37,418 nucleotides of DNA from JAAZLS01 sp964585925 (GCA_964585925.1 CAZPFS010000020.1:1-37418), one strand, 5' to 3'; shown: positions 15,083 through 23,886, numbered from the stretch's first letter. Notes: generated by a model not told the origin, from the letters alone. Made by a program: numbers and translations.

Positions 15083-15769
15083 ATGATAGAAGCAGAAAAT
15101 CTGACAAAAAAATATTCCGGAGGCTGTACCGGGGTCGAAAACATAAACCTGGGCATTAACAGGGGAGAATTTGTATTTCTTGTCGGACCCAGCGGGGCGG
15201 GCAAATCCACCCTTCTCAAGCTGTTTATCCGGGAAATTTCGCCCACAAGCGGGAAACTGGAGGTGCTGGGGCAGGATATGTCCGTTATTCCCCGACGCAG
15301 AATTCCTTATTTGCGTCGTAACATCGGCATGGTTTTTCAGGATTTCCGGTTGTTGGAGGATCGCACCGCCTACGAAAATGTGGCTTTTGCCCTGCATGCC
15401 GTGGGAACACCGGGTAAGGATGTTCTGAAAAGAGTTCCCAGGATTCTGGAAATGGTGGGGCTCAAGGATAAGTACAGGACCAAAATATGCGATCTTTCCG
15501 GCGGGGAACAGCAGCGGGTGGGCATTGCCCGGGCGATTGTTAACCGGCCGGCGATGATCCTGGCCGACGAGCCTACCGGGAACCTGGATCCGGCCACTTC
15601 CATAGAAATCATAGATCTGATTCGCACCATCAATATCCAGGGGACCACCGTGATCATTGCCACCCATGACCGGGATATTGTCGATTACTGCAAGCAGCGG
15701 GTTATTTACCTCAAAAAAGGCAGGCTTGCCGGCGATGAGCAAAGGGGGATCTACAGCTATGCTCTTTAG
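15083..15769 (+). CDS. ftsE: Cell division ATP-binding protein FtsE
   Basis: FtsE is the cytoplasmic ATPase of the FtsEX complex, an ABC-type mechanotransmitter that activates cell-wall hydrolases at the division site or along the cell cylinder. The 228-residue protein has Walker A GPSGAGKST (35-43), a Q-loop region MVFQDFRLL, the ABC signature LSGGEQQRV (139-147), Walker B ILADEPTGNLDP (Asp162, Glu163) and the switch His195 in ATHD. The ATG is preceded by a weak AAGG in an A-rich stretch. The gene overlaps ftsX by 11 nt, consistent with a stoichiometric pair. In B. subtilis FtsEX acts through CwlO; here a LytM-domain protein lies directly downstream. Confidence 0.97.
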   Translation: MIEAENLTKKYSGGCTGVENINLGINRGEFVFLVGPSGAGKSTLLKLFIREISPTSGKLEVLGQDMSVIPRRRIPYLRRNIGMVFQDFRLLEDRTAYENVAFALHAVGTPGKDVLKRVPRILEMVGLKDKYRTKICDLSGGEQQRVGIARAIVNRPAMILADEPTGNLDPATSIEIIDLIRTINIQGTTVIIATHDRDIVDYCKQRVIYLKKGRLAGDEQRGIYSYAL

Positions 15770-16652
15770 GCGGTTGCCCTACTTCTGGGGAGAAGCTTTT
15801 AAAAGTTTCTATCGAAATTTTTGGATCAGCCTGGCCTCGATCGGGGTAGTGGTAATTACATTGCTGATGCTGGGAACCCTGGTAGCCATTAACCGGAACA
15901 TTGAACATATCACCGAGACTGTTAAGCAGCAGGTGGAGATTGTAGTCTATATCGATGATCAGGCGACACTTGCCGATCGGAATGCTTTACGCCGTCAACT
16001 GGCTGCCAATCCAGATCTGATGGAAGTCCGGTTTGTGCCCAAGGAAGAGGCCCTGGAGAGGCTCAAACAGCAGTTTGGGAATCGAGGGGAATTCCTGGAG
16101 CCTTATGACAACGCAGAACAAAATCCTCTGCGGGACTCCTATGAAATTCACACCATTATTCCGGAAGATGTTCCGGGAGCAGCTCTGAAATTGGAGAATT
16201 ATCCGGCGGTAGGGGAGGTATTTTACGGCCAGGGGTATGTGGAAACCCTGTTTACCACCACCCGCGCCTTACAGACGGTAGGACTGGTGCTGATGGCCGC
16301 CTTGGCTGTTACCGCTGTGTTTTTGATTTCCCACACCATCAGGCTGGCGGTGCTGTTGCGACGGAAAGAGATAATGATCATGCGCTATGTGGGGGCTACC
16401 GGTTGGTTTATCCGCTGGCCCTTTGTTCTGGAGGGCCTTACCATGGGGATTTTAGGGGCGCTGCTGCCCCTGGTGGCATTCCATTATACTTACGGAGCGG
16501 CCACCGGTTGGGTAGGGTCTAATCTGCCTTTTATTGCCATGATTCCCCCCGATGATATTATGTGGGGGCTTGCAAAAATACTTTTGCCGCTGGGCATTGG
16601 ACTGGGTGTGCTGGGAAGTATGTTTTCCATGGGCCGCTATCTGAGAGTATAG
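15759..16652 (+). CDS. ftsX: Cell division permease-like protein FtsX
   Basis: FtsX is the membrane partner of FtsE. It does not transport but couples ATP hydrolysis to an extracellular hydrolase or adaptor. From the ATG at 15759 the product is 297 residues: a short cytoplasmic N-terminus, TM1 at about 20-43, an extracellular domain of about 120 residues, and three further TM helices near 170-193, 217-240 and 262-285. This is the FtsX four-TM layout. AGGGGG (15743-15748) lies ten bases before the ATG. A longer in-frame reading from 15657 would add 34 non-hydrophobic residues encoded inside ftsE and is not expected. The next gene, a LytM/coiled-coil protein, is the likely partner. Confidence 0.95.
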   Translation: MLFRRLPYFWGEAFKSFYRNFWISLASIGVVVITLLMLGTLVAINRNIEHITETVKQQVEIVVYIDDQATLADRNALRRQLAANPDLMEVRFVPKEEALERLKQQFGNRGEFLEPYDNAEQNPLRDSYEIHTIIPEDVPGAALKLENYPAVGEVFYGQGYVETLFTTTRALQTVGLVLMAALAVTAVFLISHTIRLAVLLRRKEIMIMRYVGATGWFIRWPFVLEGLTMGILGALLPLVAFHYTYGAATGWVGSNLPFIAMIPPDDIMWGLAKILLPLGIGLGVLGSMFSMGRYLRV

Positions 16653-16698
16653 CCGGCTCGTGAACGGCCCTCTCGCCATACAGATGGGAGGATATTTG

Positions 16699-17976
16699 AT
16701 GAGTATCAGGCGCGCCGGCTCGTTGATATTGGTGGCAATATTGCTGGTAATGGCGGTAAATGTTCCTTCCACCGATGCCACCAACAGTTCGGTGATTGAC
16801 GAAAAAAGACAGGAGCAGGCCGAACTCGAAAAGCGGCTGAAGCAGGAGAAAGACAGCCTGAAGGAGCAGAAAAGCAAGGAGGAATCCCTGAAGGCGGAGC
16901 TGAATCAGTTAGATCTGCACTTGAGGGAATTGAGGGCCGAGATAAACCGGCTGACCGGAGAAATCACCCGTTGTGAGGGCGAAATAGCGCAGGCTGAAAA
17001 AGAACTGGCTGAAGCGGAAGAGCAGCTGGAGTACCGTGACAATCTGTTGAAACGCCGCCTGCGGGTGATCTATGAACGGGGTTCGGTAACCTATTTGGAA
17101 GTACTGTTGGAATCAAGCAATTTTTCAGAATTCCTGACCCGCTTGGTTAATCTAAAGGCTATTGCCGACAACGATCTGCAACTGCTGGAAGAAGTAACAG
17201 CCGAACGGGATAAAATTCAGGCTCAGAAGGAGCAGTTGGAAGAAAAAAAGAACGGCCTGGAGGCCTTGCGGCGCCAGACCGAGGGCAATCAGCAAGAGGT
17301 GGAAGTTACCCTGGCTTCCCGGGGCCGGGTATTGAATGAGCTCAAGCAGGAGATAAACTTGCGTCTGAAGGCAATTGAGGAGATGGAACGGGAAGCTGCC
17401 GCTTTGGAACAACTGATCCTCAGTCTTCTTGGACCCGGGAGCGGCAATTATTCCGGTATCGGCGGCCGGGTTTGCTGGCCGGTAGATCGATATGCCTATA
17501 TTTCTTCCTATTTTGGCTGGAGAAGAGATCCTTTTACCGGCGCATCATCCTATCATGGGGGGCTTGATATAGCCATCAATGTCGGCAATTGGCCCCTGTC
17601 ATCCTACTATTGTGGTACCCCCTCTTACATATTGGCCGCGGAAAGCGGGAAGGTGATTTTCTCCGGTATTTATATCAGCAGTGGAAACAATTATCAGAAG
17701 GCTCCGGGGCGGGACGAGTATCAAAACCCCCAATACAAGGCCCCGGGGGCTTATGGCGTTTTGATTATCATCGATCACGGCACCGACAATCAAGGCAACC
17801 GCTGGCAGACGGTTTACGGGCACTGCCATTCCCGGCTGGTGGTTCAGGGCCAGGCGGTAGCCCGGGGACAGCGGATCGGAGTGGTAGGTTCCACCGGGAA
17901 CAGCACCGGTGCCCACCTGCATTTCGAGGTGCGCAAAAACGGTGAGCGTATAAATCCTCTGCCGTTTTTACAGTAA
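16699..17976 (+). CDS. EnvC/PcsB-like coiled-coil M23 (LytM) murein hydrolase
   Basis: This secreted or membrane-anchored protein (425 residues) has an N-terminal hydrophobic segment (about 7-22), a long Glu/Lys/Gln-rich coiled coil (about 33-120 and 150-250) and a C-terminal M23 peptidase domain. The zinc ligands look intact: H286 and D290 in HGGLDIA, and H406/H408 in HLHFEV, with H375 in YGHCH. It may therefore cleave peptidoglycan itself, unlike E. coli EnvC, whose LytM domain is degenerate. The domain has about 25-40 extra residues (around 310-345) between GKVIFSG and YGVLIIIDHG. GGGAGG lies seven bases before the ATG at 16699. The position directly after ftsEX implies it is the hydrolase gated by FtsEX, by analogy to CwlO, PcsB and EnvC. 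Confidence 0.88.
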   Translation: MSIRRAGSLILVAILLVMAVNVPSTDATNSSVIDEKRQEQAELEKRLKQEKDSLKEQKSKEESLKAELNQLDLHLRELRAEINRLTGEITRCEGEIAQAEKELAEAEEQLEYRDNLLKRRLRVIYERGSVTYLEVLLESSNFSEFLTRLVNLKAIADNDLQLLEEVTAERDKIQAQKEQLEEKKNGLEALRRQTEGNQQEVEVTLASRGRVLNELKQEINLRLKAIEEMEREAAALEQLILSLLGPGSGNYSGIGGRVCWPVDRYAYISSYFGWRRDPFTGASSYHGGLDIAINVGNWPLSSYYCGTPSYILAAESGKVIFSGIYISSGNNYQKAPGRDEYQNPQYKAPGAYGVLIIIDHGTDNQGNRWQTVYGHCHSRLVVQGQAVARGQRIGVVGSTGNSTGAHLHFEVRKNGERINPLPFLQ

Positions 17977-18039
17977 CCGGGAACTTCGGCGAACAGTCTG
18001 CAATAAAGGGTACCGCCGCCGGCGGGTATCAGCAATTAC

Positions 18040-18066
18040 AACAGGCCAATCTGGCCTGTTTTCCAT
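18040..18066 (+). terminator. Intrinsic terminator after the M23 gene
   Basis: AACAGGCCA (18040-18048) pairs perfectly with TGGCCTGTT (18052-18060) around a 3-nt loop and runs into TTTTCC. It probably ends the ftsE-ftsX-M23 transcript, so ctpA has its own promoter. Confidence 0.8.
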
Positions 18067-18102
18067 TTTAGCGAAAAGGTAGTTTTTTTAAAGGGCAAGC
18101 GA

Positions 18103-18108
18103 TATAAT
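18103..18108 (+). promoter_or_regulatory. Candidate -10 element before ctpA
   Basis: A perfect TATAAT lies in AT-rich DNA 40 bp after the terminator and 70 bp before the ctpA start. The expected -35 position has only TAGTTT, so strength is uncertain. Confidence 0.45.
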
Positions 18109-18178
18109 TAATTAACTAAGTATTTTTACAAGGGGTTTCAGCGAACCCCGATCTTCCAGCAGGAAGCGGTGCAGAAAA

Positions 18179-19672
18179 TTGACAAATCTAAGACGGTGGG
18201 ATCGGGCACATACTGTTATATTATTGGCTGTGCTGGCTATTCTCATCGGCAGCAATCTGGCGGTCTACCATCTATTTGGCCCCAAACCGGTGGTACAGGA
18301 GCCGTTTGGCCCTTCTGAAGAAAATATAAGTCTGCCTGACGGCGGCCAGCTTCCGGAGAAGATGGAGCTGTTTATCCAGGTATTGGAAATAATCACCCGG
18401 AATTACCTTGAACCGGTGGACCTTGACCAGCTGGCGGAGGGGGCCATTGAGGGTATGCTGAAAACGCTGAATGATCCCCAGACCTGTTATTACAACCCCA
18501 AACAGCTGGAAAATTTCATGATTGAAACCACCGGTTTATTTTCCGGTGTCGGGATCCGACTGGCAGAAATAGACAATGAAACCTGGGTGCTGGCGTTGTT
18601 CCCCGGATCTCCCGCTGAAAGAGGAGGGTTTAGACGGGGTGATAAGATTTTCAGTATAGACGGGATCAAGATCTCCGGGCAGGATTTACAGCATGCGGCG
18701 GATCTGCTGAGGGGGCCGCCGGGGACTACGGTCCGGGTGGTACTGGAACGTCCGGGCGTAGATCAGCCCCTGGAAGTAACCATACAACGGGAAGAGGTCA
18801 AGGAAGAGACGGTATTTTCCAAGGTTGTGGAACCGGGTATCGGTTATATTCAGATAACCGGATTTGAACAATTGACCAGCGACAGTTTCCTCCGGAAGTT
18901 GGAGGATTTGGAAGCCACCGATGGCCTGGGTACGGGACTGATATTGGATTTACGCAACAATTCCGGCGGCCTGCTGGACGAAGCGCTGAAAGTGGCCGGG
19001 CAGTTGGTGCCGGAAGGGGAGATTACCAGGCTGGTGGACCGGCTGGGGATGGTCAAGGATATCCACTATTCCTATGCCGACGGCAAACCCTACCCCATAG
19101 TGGTATTGATCAATCAAGAATCCGCCAGTGCTTCGGAGGTGATCGCCGGGGCGCTTCAGGATCGCCGGGCCGCGTTGTTGGTGGGGGAAAAAACCTATGG
19201 AAAAGCCACCGTGCAGACCCTGGAACAGCGCCTGGCCGGCGGAGGCGCCCTGAGGCTTACTGTGGCCAAGTATTTAACTCCCTCCGGCCGTGATCTGCAT
19301 GGGCGGGGACTGGATCCCGATTATTACCTGGAATTGCCCCAGGCTTTCAAGGAATATCAATTTTTTTTCCCGGGTCTGCTGGTGGAGGGAGATTACGGAG
19401 AGCAGGTCAAGCTTTTGCAGCAGATGTTATGGGAACTGGGTTTTGGCCCCGATACTCTCACCGGGTACTTTGACCGGGAGACTTCCGGCGCATTGGCCGA
19501 GTTTCAGGCCGGATGTGGCCTTGAAGCCAGCGGAATACTGGATAATTTGACCTGTCTCAGGTTACGGGAGGCAGTTGACTTGCTGTTCATGCAAACCGAT
19601 CCCCAGTTAATTCTGGCCCGGGATTTGCTGTTAAATCCGAAACAGGCAATCCCCGAGGAGGTTCAGCGGTAG
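18179..19672 (+). CDS. C-terminal processing peptidase (S41), CtpA/CtpB-like
   Basis: This is an extracytoplasmic serine protease of the S41 family that cleaves at protein C-termini. The 497-residue protein has an N-terminal membrane anchor (about 12-31), a PDZ domain (about 105-190, with GVGIRLAEID and GSPAERGGFRRGDKI), and the protease core with NQESASASEVIAG, where the catalytic Ser is probably S317, and TYGKATVQT (K342). The Ser-Lys spacing of 25 equals that of B. subtilis CtpB. A peptidoglycan-binding domain follows at about 400-465 (GDYGEQVKLLQQMLWELGF). TTG start with AGGAAG 12 bases upstream. In B. subtilis ctpB lies beside minJ near ftsEX, and the same order is seen here. Possible substrates include envelope hydrolases or sporulation factors; none can be named. 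Confidence 0.92.
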   Translation: MTNLRRWDRAHTVILLAVLAILIGSNLAVYHLFGPKPVVQEPFGPSEENISLPDGGQLPEKMELFIQVLEIITRNYLEPVDLDQLAEGAIEGMLKTLNDPQTCYYNPKQLENFMIETTGLFSGVGIRLAEIDNETWVLALFPGSPAERGGFRRGDKIFSIDGIKISGQDLQHAADLLRGPPGTTVRVVLERPGVDQPLEVTIQREEVKEETVFSKVVEPGIGYIQITGFEQLTSDSFLRKLEDLEATDGLGTGLILDLRNNSGGLLDEALKVAGQLVPEGEITRLVDRLGMVKDIHYSYADGKPYPIVVLINQESASASEVIAGALQDRRAALLVGEKTYGKATVQTLEQRLAGGGALRLTVAKYLTPSGRDLHGRGLDPDYYLELPQAFKEYQFFFPGLLVEGDYGEQVKLLQQMLWELGFGPDTLTGYFDRETSGALAEFQAGCGLEASGILDNLTCLRLREAVDLLFMQTDPQLILARDLLLNPKQAIPEEVQR

Positions 19673-19673
19673 G

Positions 19674-21032
19674 GTGACAATGATCAAAGAATTGGCCCAG
19701 GTTATTATTACTACCTTTGGCTACACCTTTCTTACCCCATTTTACTGGGTAGTGGTGTTTATTGTTTTTATTCAACACCGGCGCCAGGCCGACCTGGAAA
19801 AAAAACTTTTTGGCCGCCCGATCAGCAGGATCTGGCCACAGCTCTACAGCTCCATCGGACTGGGAGCCTTGGGCGGTTTTTTGGCCGGGCTGACGATGAT
19901 TTTACTGGGGCTGTCGCTGGAGCAGATGGGGCTGGTATATGTCTGGCCGGTGGCGATTTTGCTGCTGTTTGTAAACCCGCGCTATCTTTGCTTCTCTTAT
20001 GCCGGGGGAATCGTGGCTCTGTTCAGCATGGCTATAAAATTTCTTTCACTGTATTTTCCCTTTTTGACCGGTTCCCCGCTGACAGAGGGGCTGTTAAAAA
20101 TTCATGTGCCGGCCTTGTTGGCTCTGATCGCGCTGCTGCATTTGATGGAATCGCTGCTGATTTATCTTGGCGGCCACTGGAATCCAAGCCCGGTATATTT
20201 TAAGGGGATTGGTGACCGAGTGGTGGGAGGGTTTGCCCTGCAGCGTTTTTGGCCGCTGCCCTTGGTGGCGTTGATGGTATCGGTAATTCTATCCTCCGAA
20301 ATTTCCGGGGTCAGCATGCCCGAGTGGTGGCCCATAATCAAAGCCCCCTTTGAACTCGGCCCGGGGCAGACTTTGCAATATATGGCGGTACCGGTGGTGG
20401 CCGGTCTCGGGTATGCTGATCTGGCTATATCCGTATCTCCGAAAGAAAAATCCGCCGCCTCCGCCCGTTGCCTGGCAATTTACAGCCTGCTGCTTTTAGT
20501 GGCGGCTGTTGCGGCCGAGTTCAGGCCTTGGTTTACTTTACCCGGCATATTGCTGGCCCCCTTAGGGCACGAATGGCTGATTGTTCACGGGCAACGGAAG
20601 GAGCATTCACGGCCCCCGCTCTATTCGCCACCCCCTCGGGGGGCGGGAGTAATGATGGTGATTCCCGGATCGCCCGCCGACCGGGCCGGCCTTAAATCCG
20701 GGGACATCATACTCAGGGTCAACGGCGAAGAGCTGCTTTCCGGCATGGAACTTTTTCCACTGATTCAACGCGGGTATTTTATGACTTTGCTGGAAGTTGA
20801 CCGGGGGGGGCGGGCGGTTTCGGTGATTCTCAAGAGATCCCTTGCCGGGAAAACGGGGACTGACCCCCTGCCGGCCCCGGCTGCTCCGGAATATCTGTCC
20901 CGATTGTACAGGAAAGCCGAGTTGGGTATTATCGTGGCTCCTCCTCCTGATTGCCCGGTTTATGTGGAGATAAAAACGCCCACATTTTTGAGCCCCCTGC
21001 GACGCCTGCGGTCATGGTGGGGCAAAAGATAA
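19674..21032 (+). CDS. MinJ-like polytopic membrane protein with C-terminal PDZ domain
   Basis: The 452-residue protein has about eight hydrophobic segments in its first 300 residues (for example about 10-30, 58-82, 85-105, 110-130, 145-165, 195-215, 240-255, 265-290) and a C-terminal PDZ domain (about 315-400, with VIPGSPADRAGLKSGDIILRV). This architecture and the position after the S41 protease match B. subtilis MinJ, which links DivIVA to MinD and restricts division to midcell. Sequence identity cannot be judged here, so the assignment rests on architecture and synteny. Start: GTG 19674 directly after the ctpA stop, or ATG 19680 with TAGGG close upstream; GAGGAGG (19655-19661) inside ctpA would serve GTG. 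It is probably cotranscribed with ctpA. Confidence 0.75.
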   Translation: MTMIKELAQVIITTFGYTFLTPFYWVVVFIVFIQHRRQADLEKKLFGRPISRIWPQLYSSIGLGALGGFLAGLTMILLGLSLEQMGLVYVWPVAILLLFVNPRYLCFSYAGGIVALFSMAIKFLSLYFPFLTGSPLTEGLLKIHVPALLALIALLHLMESLLIYLGGHWNPSPVYFKGIGDRVVGGFALQRFWPLPLVALMVSVILSSEISGVSMPEWWPIIKAPFELGPGQTLQYMAVPVVAGLGYADLAISVSPKEKSAASARCLAIYSLLLLVAAVAAEFRPWFTLPGILLAPLGHEWLIVHGQRKEHSRPPLYSPPPRGAGVMMVIPGSPADRAGLKSGDIILRVNGEELLSGMELFPLIQRGYFMTLLEVDRGGRAVSVILKRSLAGKTGTDPLPAPAAPEYLSRLYRKAELGIIVAPPPDCPVYVEIKTPTFLSPLRRLRSWWGKR

Positions 21033-21043
21033 AGGAGACATTT

Positions 21044-21607
21044 ATGTTTTCTACGTTTGTGACGTCGTTTATTACCATATTTTTGGCCGAATTCGGTGAT
21101 AAAACTCAACTGGTATCCCTGGCTATGGCTTGCCGATACCCCCCTTTGCAGGTGCTGGGGGGTGCTCTTTCTGCTCTGTTCCTGGTTTTAACCATGGCTG
21201 TTTTGGCCGGAAAATTAATTGCCGCCTATCTTTCACCCTCGGTGCTGGTAACCTGTTCCGGGGGAGTATTTGTGATTATGGGACTTTATGCTGCGTTAAA
21301 ACGGGAGCAGGCTTCCGATTTGTCCTGTGGAAAGGCCGGTTTTTACCAGACGCTGGGGATGGTATTTCTGGCTGAAATATGCGACAAGACTCAACTGGCG
21401 GCGATGCTGCTGGCGGCCAATCTTGGCCGGCCCCTGGTGGTGCTGGCCGGGGCTATGCTGGCCATGGCCGCCAATCATGCCCTGGCCATTTTTCTGGGAT
21501 ACCGGCTGTTCTCTCGGATCAAACCTCTGTATATAAAAATCAGCACTGCCACATTATTTGTGATAATCGGCCTGGCTCTGATCTTTTTCAAGGGGGACCT
21601 GTTTTAA
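21044..21607 (+). CDS. Gdt1/TMEM165 family (UPF0016) cation transporter
   Basis: The 187-residue protein is a small membrane protein of the UPF0016/Gdt1 family. Members export or exchange Mn2+ or Ca2+ for protons. It has the duplicated three-helix layout, each half carrying the ExGDK/RT signature. The first is E16-F-G-D-K-T21. The second is E111-I-C-D-K-T116, with Cys113 replacing the usual Gly. AAAGGAG precedes ATG 21044. A longer reading from 20951 would lie inside the preceding gene and adds a non-hydrophobic stretch, so it is rejected. The gene starts 11 bp after the MinJ-like gene and probably shares its transcript. No yybP-ykoY (Mn2+) riboswitch is visible upstream. Confidence 0.88.
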   Translation: MFSTFVTSFITIFLAEFGDKTQLVSLAMACRYPPLQVLGGALSALFLVLTMAVLAGKLIAAYLSPSVLVTCSGGVFVIMGLYAALKREQASDLSCGKAGFYQTLGMVFLAEICDKTQLAAMLLAANLGRPLVVLAGAMLAMAANHALAIFLGYRLFSRIKPLYIKISTATLFVIIGLALIFFKGDLF

Positions 21608-21779
21608 TCCCGCCTTGAATTTGTGCCTGTGGCATGGCTGTGCATATTCCGCAAGTACATGACAAACTTGTTGTTTCCCCTTTCCGCGACTTTATTTGTT
21701 GTGCCCTGAAATTTTTGTCAACAGGCCCCCGGTTCCTCTTTGGATGCCCACCGGATTACAGGAATTATTCGATGAATTA

Positions 21780-21788
21780 TGGTATAAT
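21780..21788 (+). promoter_or_regulatory. Extended -10 promoter of uvrB
   Basis: TGG-TATAAT is an extended -10, located 34 bp before the uvrB start in an otherwise gene-free gap (21608-21821). The -35 position is poor (AGGAAT). No Firmicute-type LexA box (GAACN4GTTC) is visible around it. Confidence 0.6.
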
Positions 21789-21821
21789 CAAATATTGAAC
21801 AATTGATAAAGGGTGTAACCG

Positions 21822-23834
21822 ATGATTGCCGAAAAATCGTTTAAACTGGTGTCCGAGTTTGGCCCGGCTGGGGATCAGCCTGGGGCCATTAAAGGCCTGA
21901 TCGGGGGCCTGCGGGAGGGTTATCGCTACCAGACTTTGCTCGGCGTAACCGGCTCCGGAAAAACATTTACCATGGCCAATATCATTCAGCAGCTCCAGTG
22001 TCCTACCCTGGTCATGGCCCCCAACAAAACTCTGGCCGCCCAGTTATGCAGCGAATTTAAAGAATTTTTTCCTGAGAACGCGGTGGAATTTTTTATCAGC
22101 TATTATGATTATTACCAGCCGGAGGCCTACCTCCCCCAGACCGACACCTATATCGAAAAAGATTCTTCGATCAATGACGAGATAGACAAGCTGCGCCACT
22201 CCGCGACCAGCGCCCTGCTGGAGCGTCAGGATGTGATCATAGTGGCCAGTGTATCCTGTATATACGGCCTGGGATCCCCCCGGGAATATGGTGATCAGCT
22301 GCTCTCGCTGCGAGTCGGGGCAAAAATAACCCGTGATGAGATCCTGTCCCGGCTGGTAGCCATCCAGTATCAGCGCAATGAAATTGATTTCAAGCGGGGC
22401 ACCTTTCGGGTCAGGGGAGAGCTGATTGAAATATACCCGGCCTCGTTTACCGGGGCCGCCCTGCGGGTGGAACTGTTTGGCGACGAAATTGAAAGGATCC
22501 GGGAAATAGATCCCCTGACCTGTCGGGTGATGGGGGAACGAACTCATGCCGCTGTTTTCCCCGCCAGTCACTATATCAGTTCCCCTGATCTGCTGCCGGA
22601 GGTACTGGCTGATATTAAACGGGAGCTGAAATTGCGCCTCTCCGAGCTCAGAGGGCAGGGACGGTTGCTGGAGGCCCAAAGGCTGGAACAGCGTACCCGC
22701 TATGATCTGGAAATGCTGACCGAGGTAGGTTTCTGCTCGGGAATCGAGAACTATTCTCGGCATTTTGACCGCCGCCCGGAGGGCAGCCGGCCCTATACCC
22801 TGCTTGACTATTTCCCCCGGGAATTCCTGTTGATCGTGGATGAATCCCATATTACCATCCCGCAGATCAACGGCATGTACCGCGGCGATTATTCGCGCAA
22901 AAGCACCCTGGTGGAGCATGGCTTTCGGCTCCCTTCGGCCTTGGATAACCGGCCGCTGGTATTTGAGGAATTCGAGCAGTTGATCAAACAGGCCATCTTT
23001 CTTTCCGCCACCCCCGGTCCCTGGGAGCTGGAGCATAGCCAGGCGGTGGTGGAACAGATCATACGTCCTACCGGCCTGGTGGATCCCCGGGTTGAGGTCC
23101 GATCGGCCGGAGGACAGGTAGACGATCTGTACGGTGAAATCCGGTCTGTAGTCGAATCCAACCAGCGGGTGCTGATCACCACCCTGACCAAACGGATGGC
23201 CGAGGATCTTACCGAGTATTACCGGGAAATGGGGCTGAGGGTGCGTTATATGCATTCCGATATTGACGCCCTGGAGCGGATGGCCATAATCCGGGGGCTG
23301 CGCCTGGGTGAATTTGATGTGCTGATCGGGATCAATTTGCTCCGGGAAGGTCTGGATCTGCCCGAGGTCGCTCTGGTGGCTATTTTGGATGCCGATAAAG
23401 AGGGTTTTTTGAGATCGGAGCGTTCACTGGTTCAGACCATCGGCCGGACCGCCCGCAATATCTCCGGCCGGGTGATCATGTATGCCGATACTTTGACTGA
23501 ATCCATGCGGCGGGCCATCGGGGAGACGGAGCGTCGTCGCCAGAAGCAGATGGATTATAATTACACCCACCGGATTACCCCCCGCAGCGTGGTTAAACCG
23601 GTGCGCGGCCTGATTGAGGCAACCGCCGCCGCGGAGAAGGAGATGGAATATGGCCCGGAAAAACTGGTGGGGCTGGAGCCTGCTCAGCGGCAAAAGATGA
23701 TCAAAAAACTTCGTAAAGAGATGGAAGAGGCGGCCCGGGAGCTGGAATTTGAAAGGGCGGCTGAGTTGCGAGACGTTATATTCGATCTGGAACAGGTGCC
23801 GGGGCTTCGGGGTAGGAGAAAAAAGGTATTATAG
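21822..23834 (+). CDS. uvrB: Excinuclease ABC subunit B
   Basis: UvrB is the helicase-like damage-verification subunit of nucleotide excision repair; it receives DNA from UvrA and recruits UvrC. The 670-residue product is full length. It shows Walker A GVTGSGKT (41-48), the beta-hairpin region YYDYYQPEAYLPQTD (about 93-107), Walker B-type DESH (340-343) followed by IPQINGMYRGDYSRK, helicase motifs V and VI (GINLLREGLDLPE, QTIGRTARN) and a C-terminal UVR domain (about 628-663) that contacts UvrC. AAGGG lies upstream of the ATG. It is the first gene of a uvrB-uvrA-uvrC cluster. The 5' region has an extended -10 but no visible SOS box. Confidence 0.98.
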   Translation: MIAEKSFKLVSEFGPAGDQPGAIKGLIGGLREGYRYQTLLGVTGSGKTFTMANIIQQLQCPTLVMAPNKTLAAQLCSEFKEFFPENAVEFFISYYDYYQPEAYLPQTDTYIEKDSSINDEIDKLRHSATSALLERQDVIIVASVSCIYGLGSPREYGDQLLSLRVGAKITRDEILSRLVAIQYQRNEIDFKRGTFRVRGELIEIYPASFTGAALRVELFGDEIERIREIDPLTCRVMGERTHAAVFPASHYISSPDLLPEVLADIKRELKLRLSELRGQGRLLEAQRLEQRTRYDLEMLTEVGFCSGIENYSRHFDRRPEGSRPYTLLDYFPREFLLIVDESHITIPQINGMYRGDYSRKSTLVEHGFRLPSALDNRPLVFEEFEQLIKQAIFLSATPGPWELEHSQAVVEQIIRPTGLVDPRVEVRSAGGQVDDLYGEIRSVVESNQRVLITTLTKRMAEDLTEYYREMGLRVRYMHSDIDALERMAIIRGLRLGEFDVLIGINLLREGLDLPEVALVAILDADKEGFLRSERSLVQTIGRTARNISGRVIMYADTLTESMRRAIGETERRRQKQMDYNYTHRITPRSVVKPVRGLIEATAAAEKEMEYGPEKLVGLEPAQRQKMIKKLRKEMEEAARELEFERAAELRDVIFDLEQVPGLRGRRKKVL

Positions 23835-23858
23835 GAGCGGACGGATCTTTGAAGAAAA

Positions 23859-23886
23859 AGGGGTTGTTTCTCATGTAACAGCCCCT
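23859..23886. other. Hairpin between uvrB and uvrA
   Basis: AGGGGTTGTT (23859-23868) pairs with AACAGCCCCT (23877-23886) over 10 bp with one wobble and an 8-nt loop. On the + strand it is not followed by T. On the - strand the stem runs into TTTTTCTTC, so it has terminator form only in the opposite direction. It could modulate the uvrB/uvrA ratio or block antisense transcription. Confidence 0.5.

Noticed and set aside
15657..15758. N-terminal extension of FtsX from 15657
   Set aside because: It would be encoded entirely inside ftsE and adds 34 residues not found in FtsX. ATG 15759 has AGGGGG at a proper distance.
21608..21821. SOS (LexA) box in front of uvrB
   Set aside because: No GAACN4GTTC-type sequence is visible. 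TTGAACAATTGA near 21797 lacks the second half-site.
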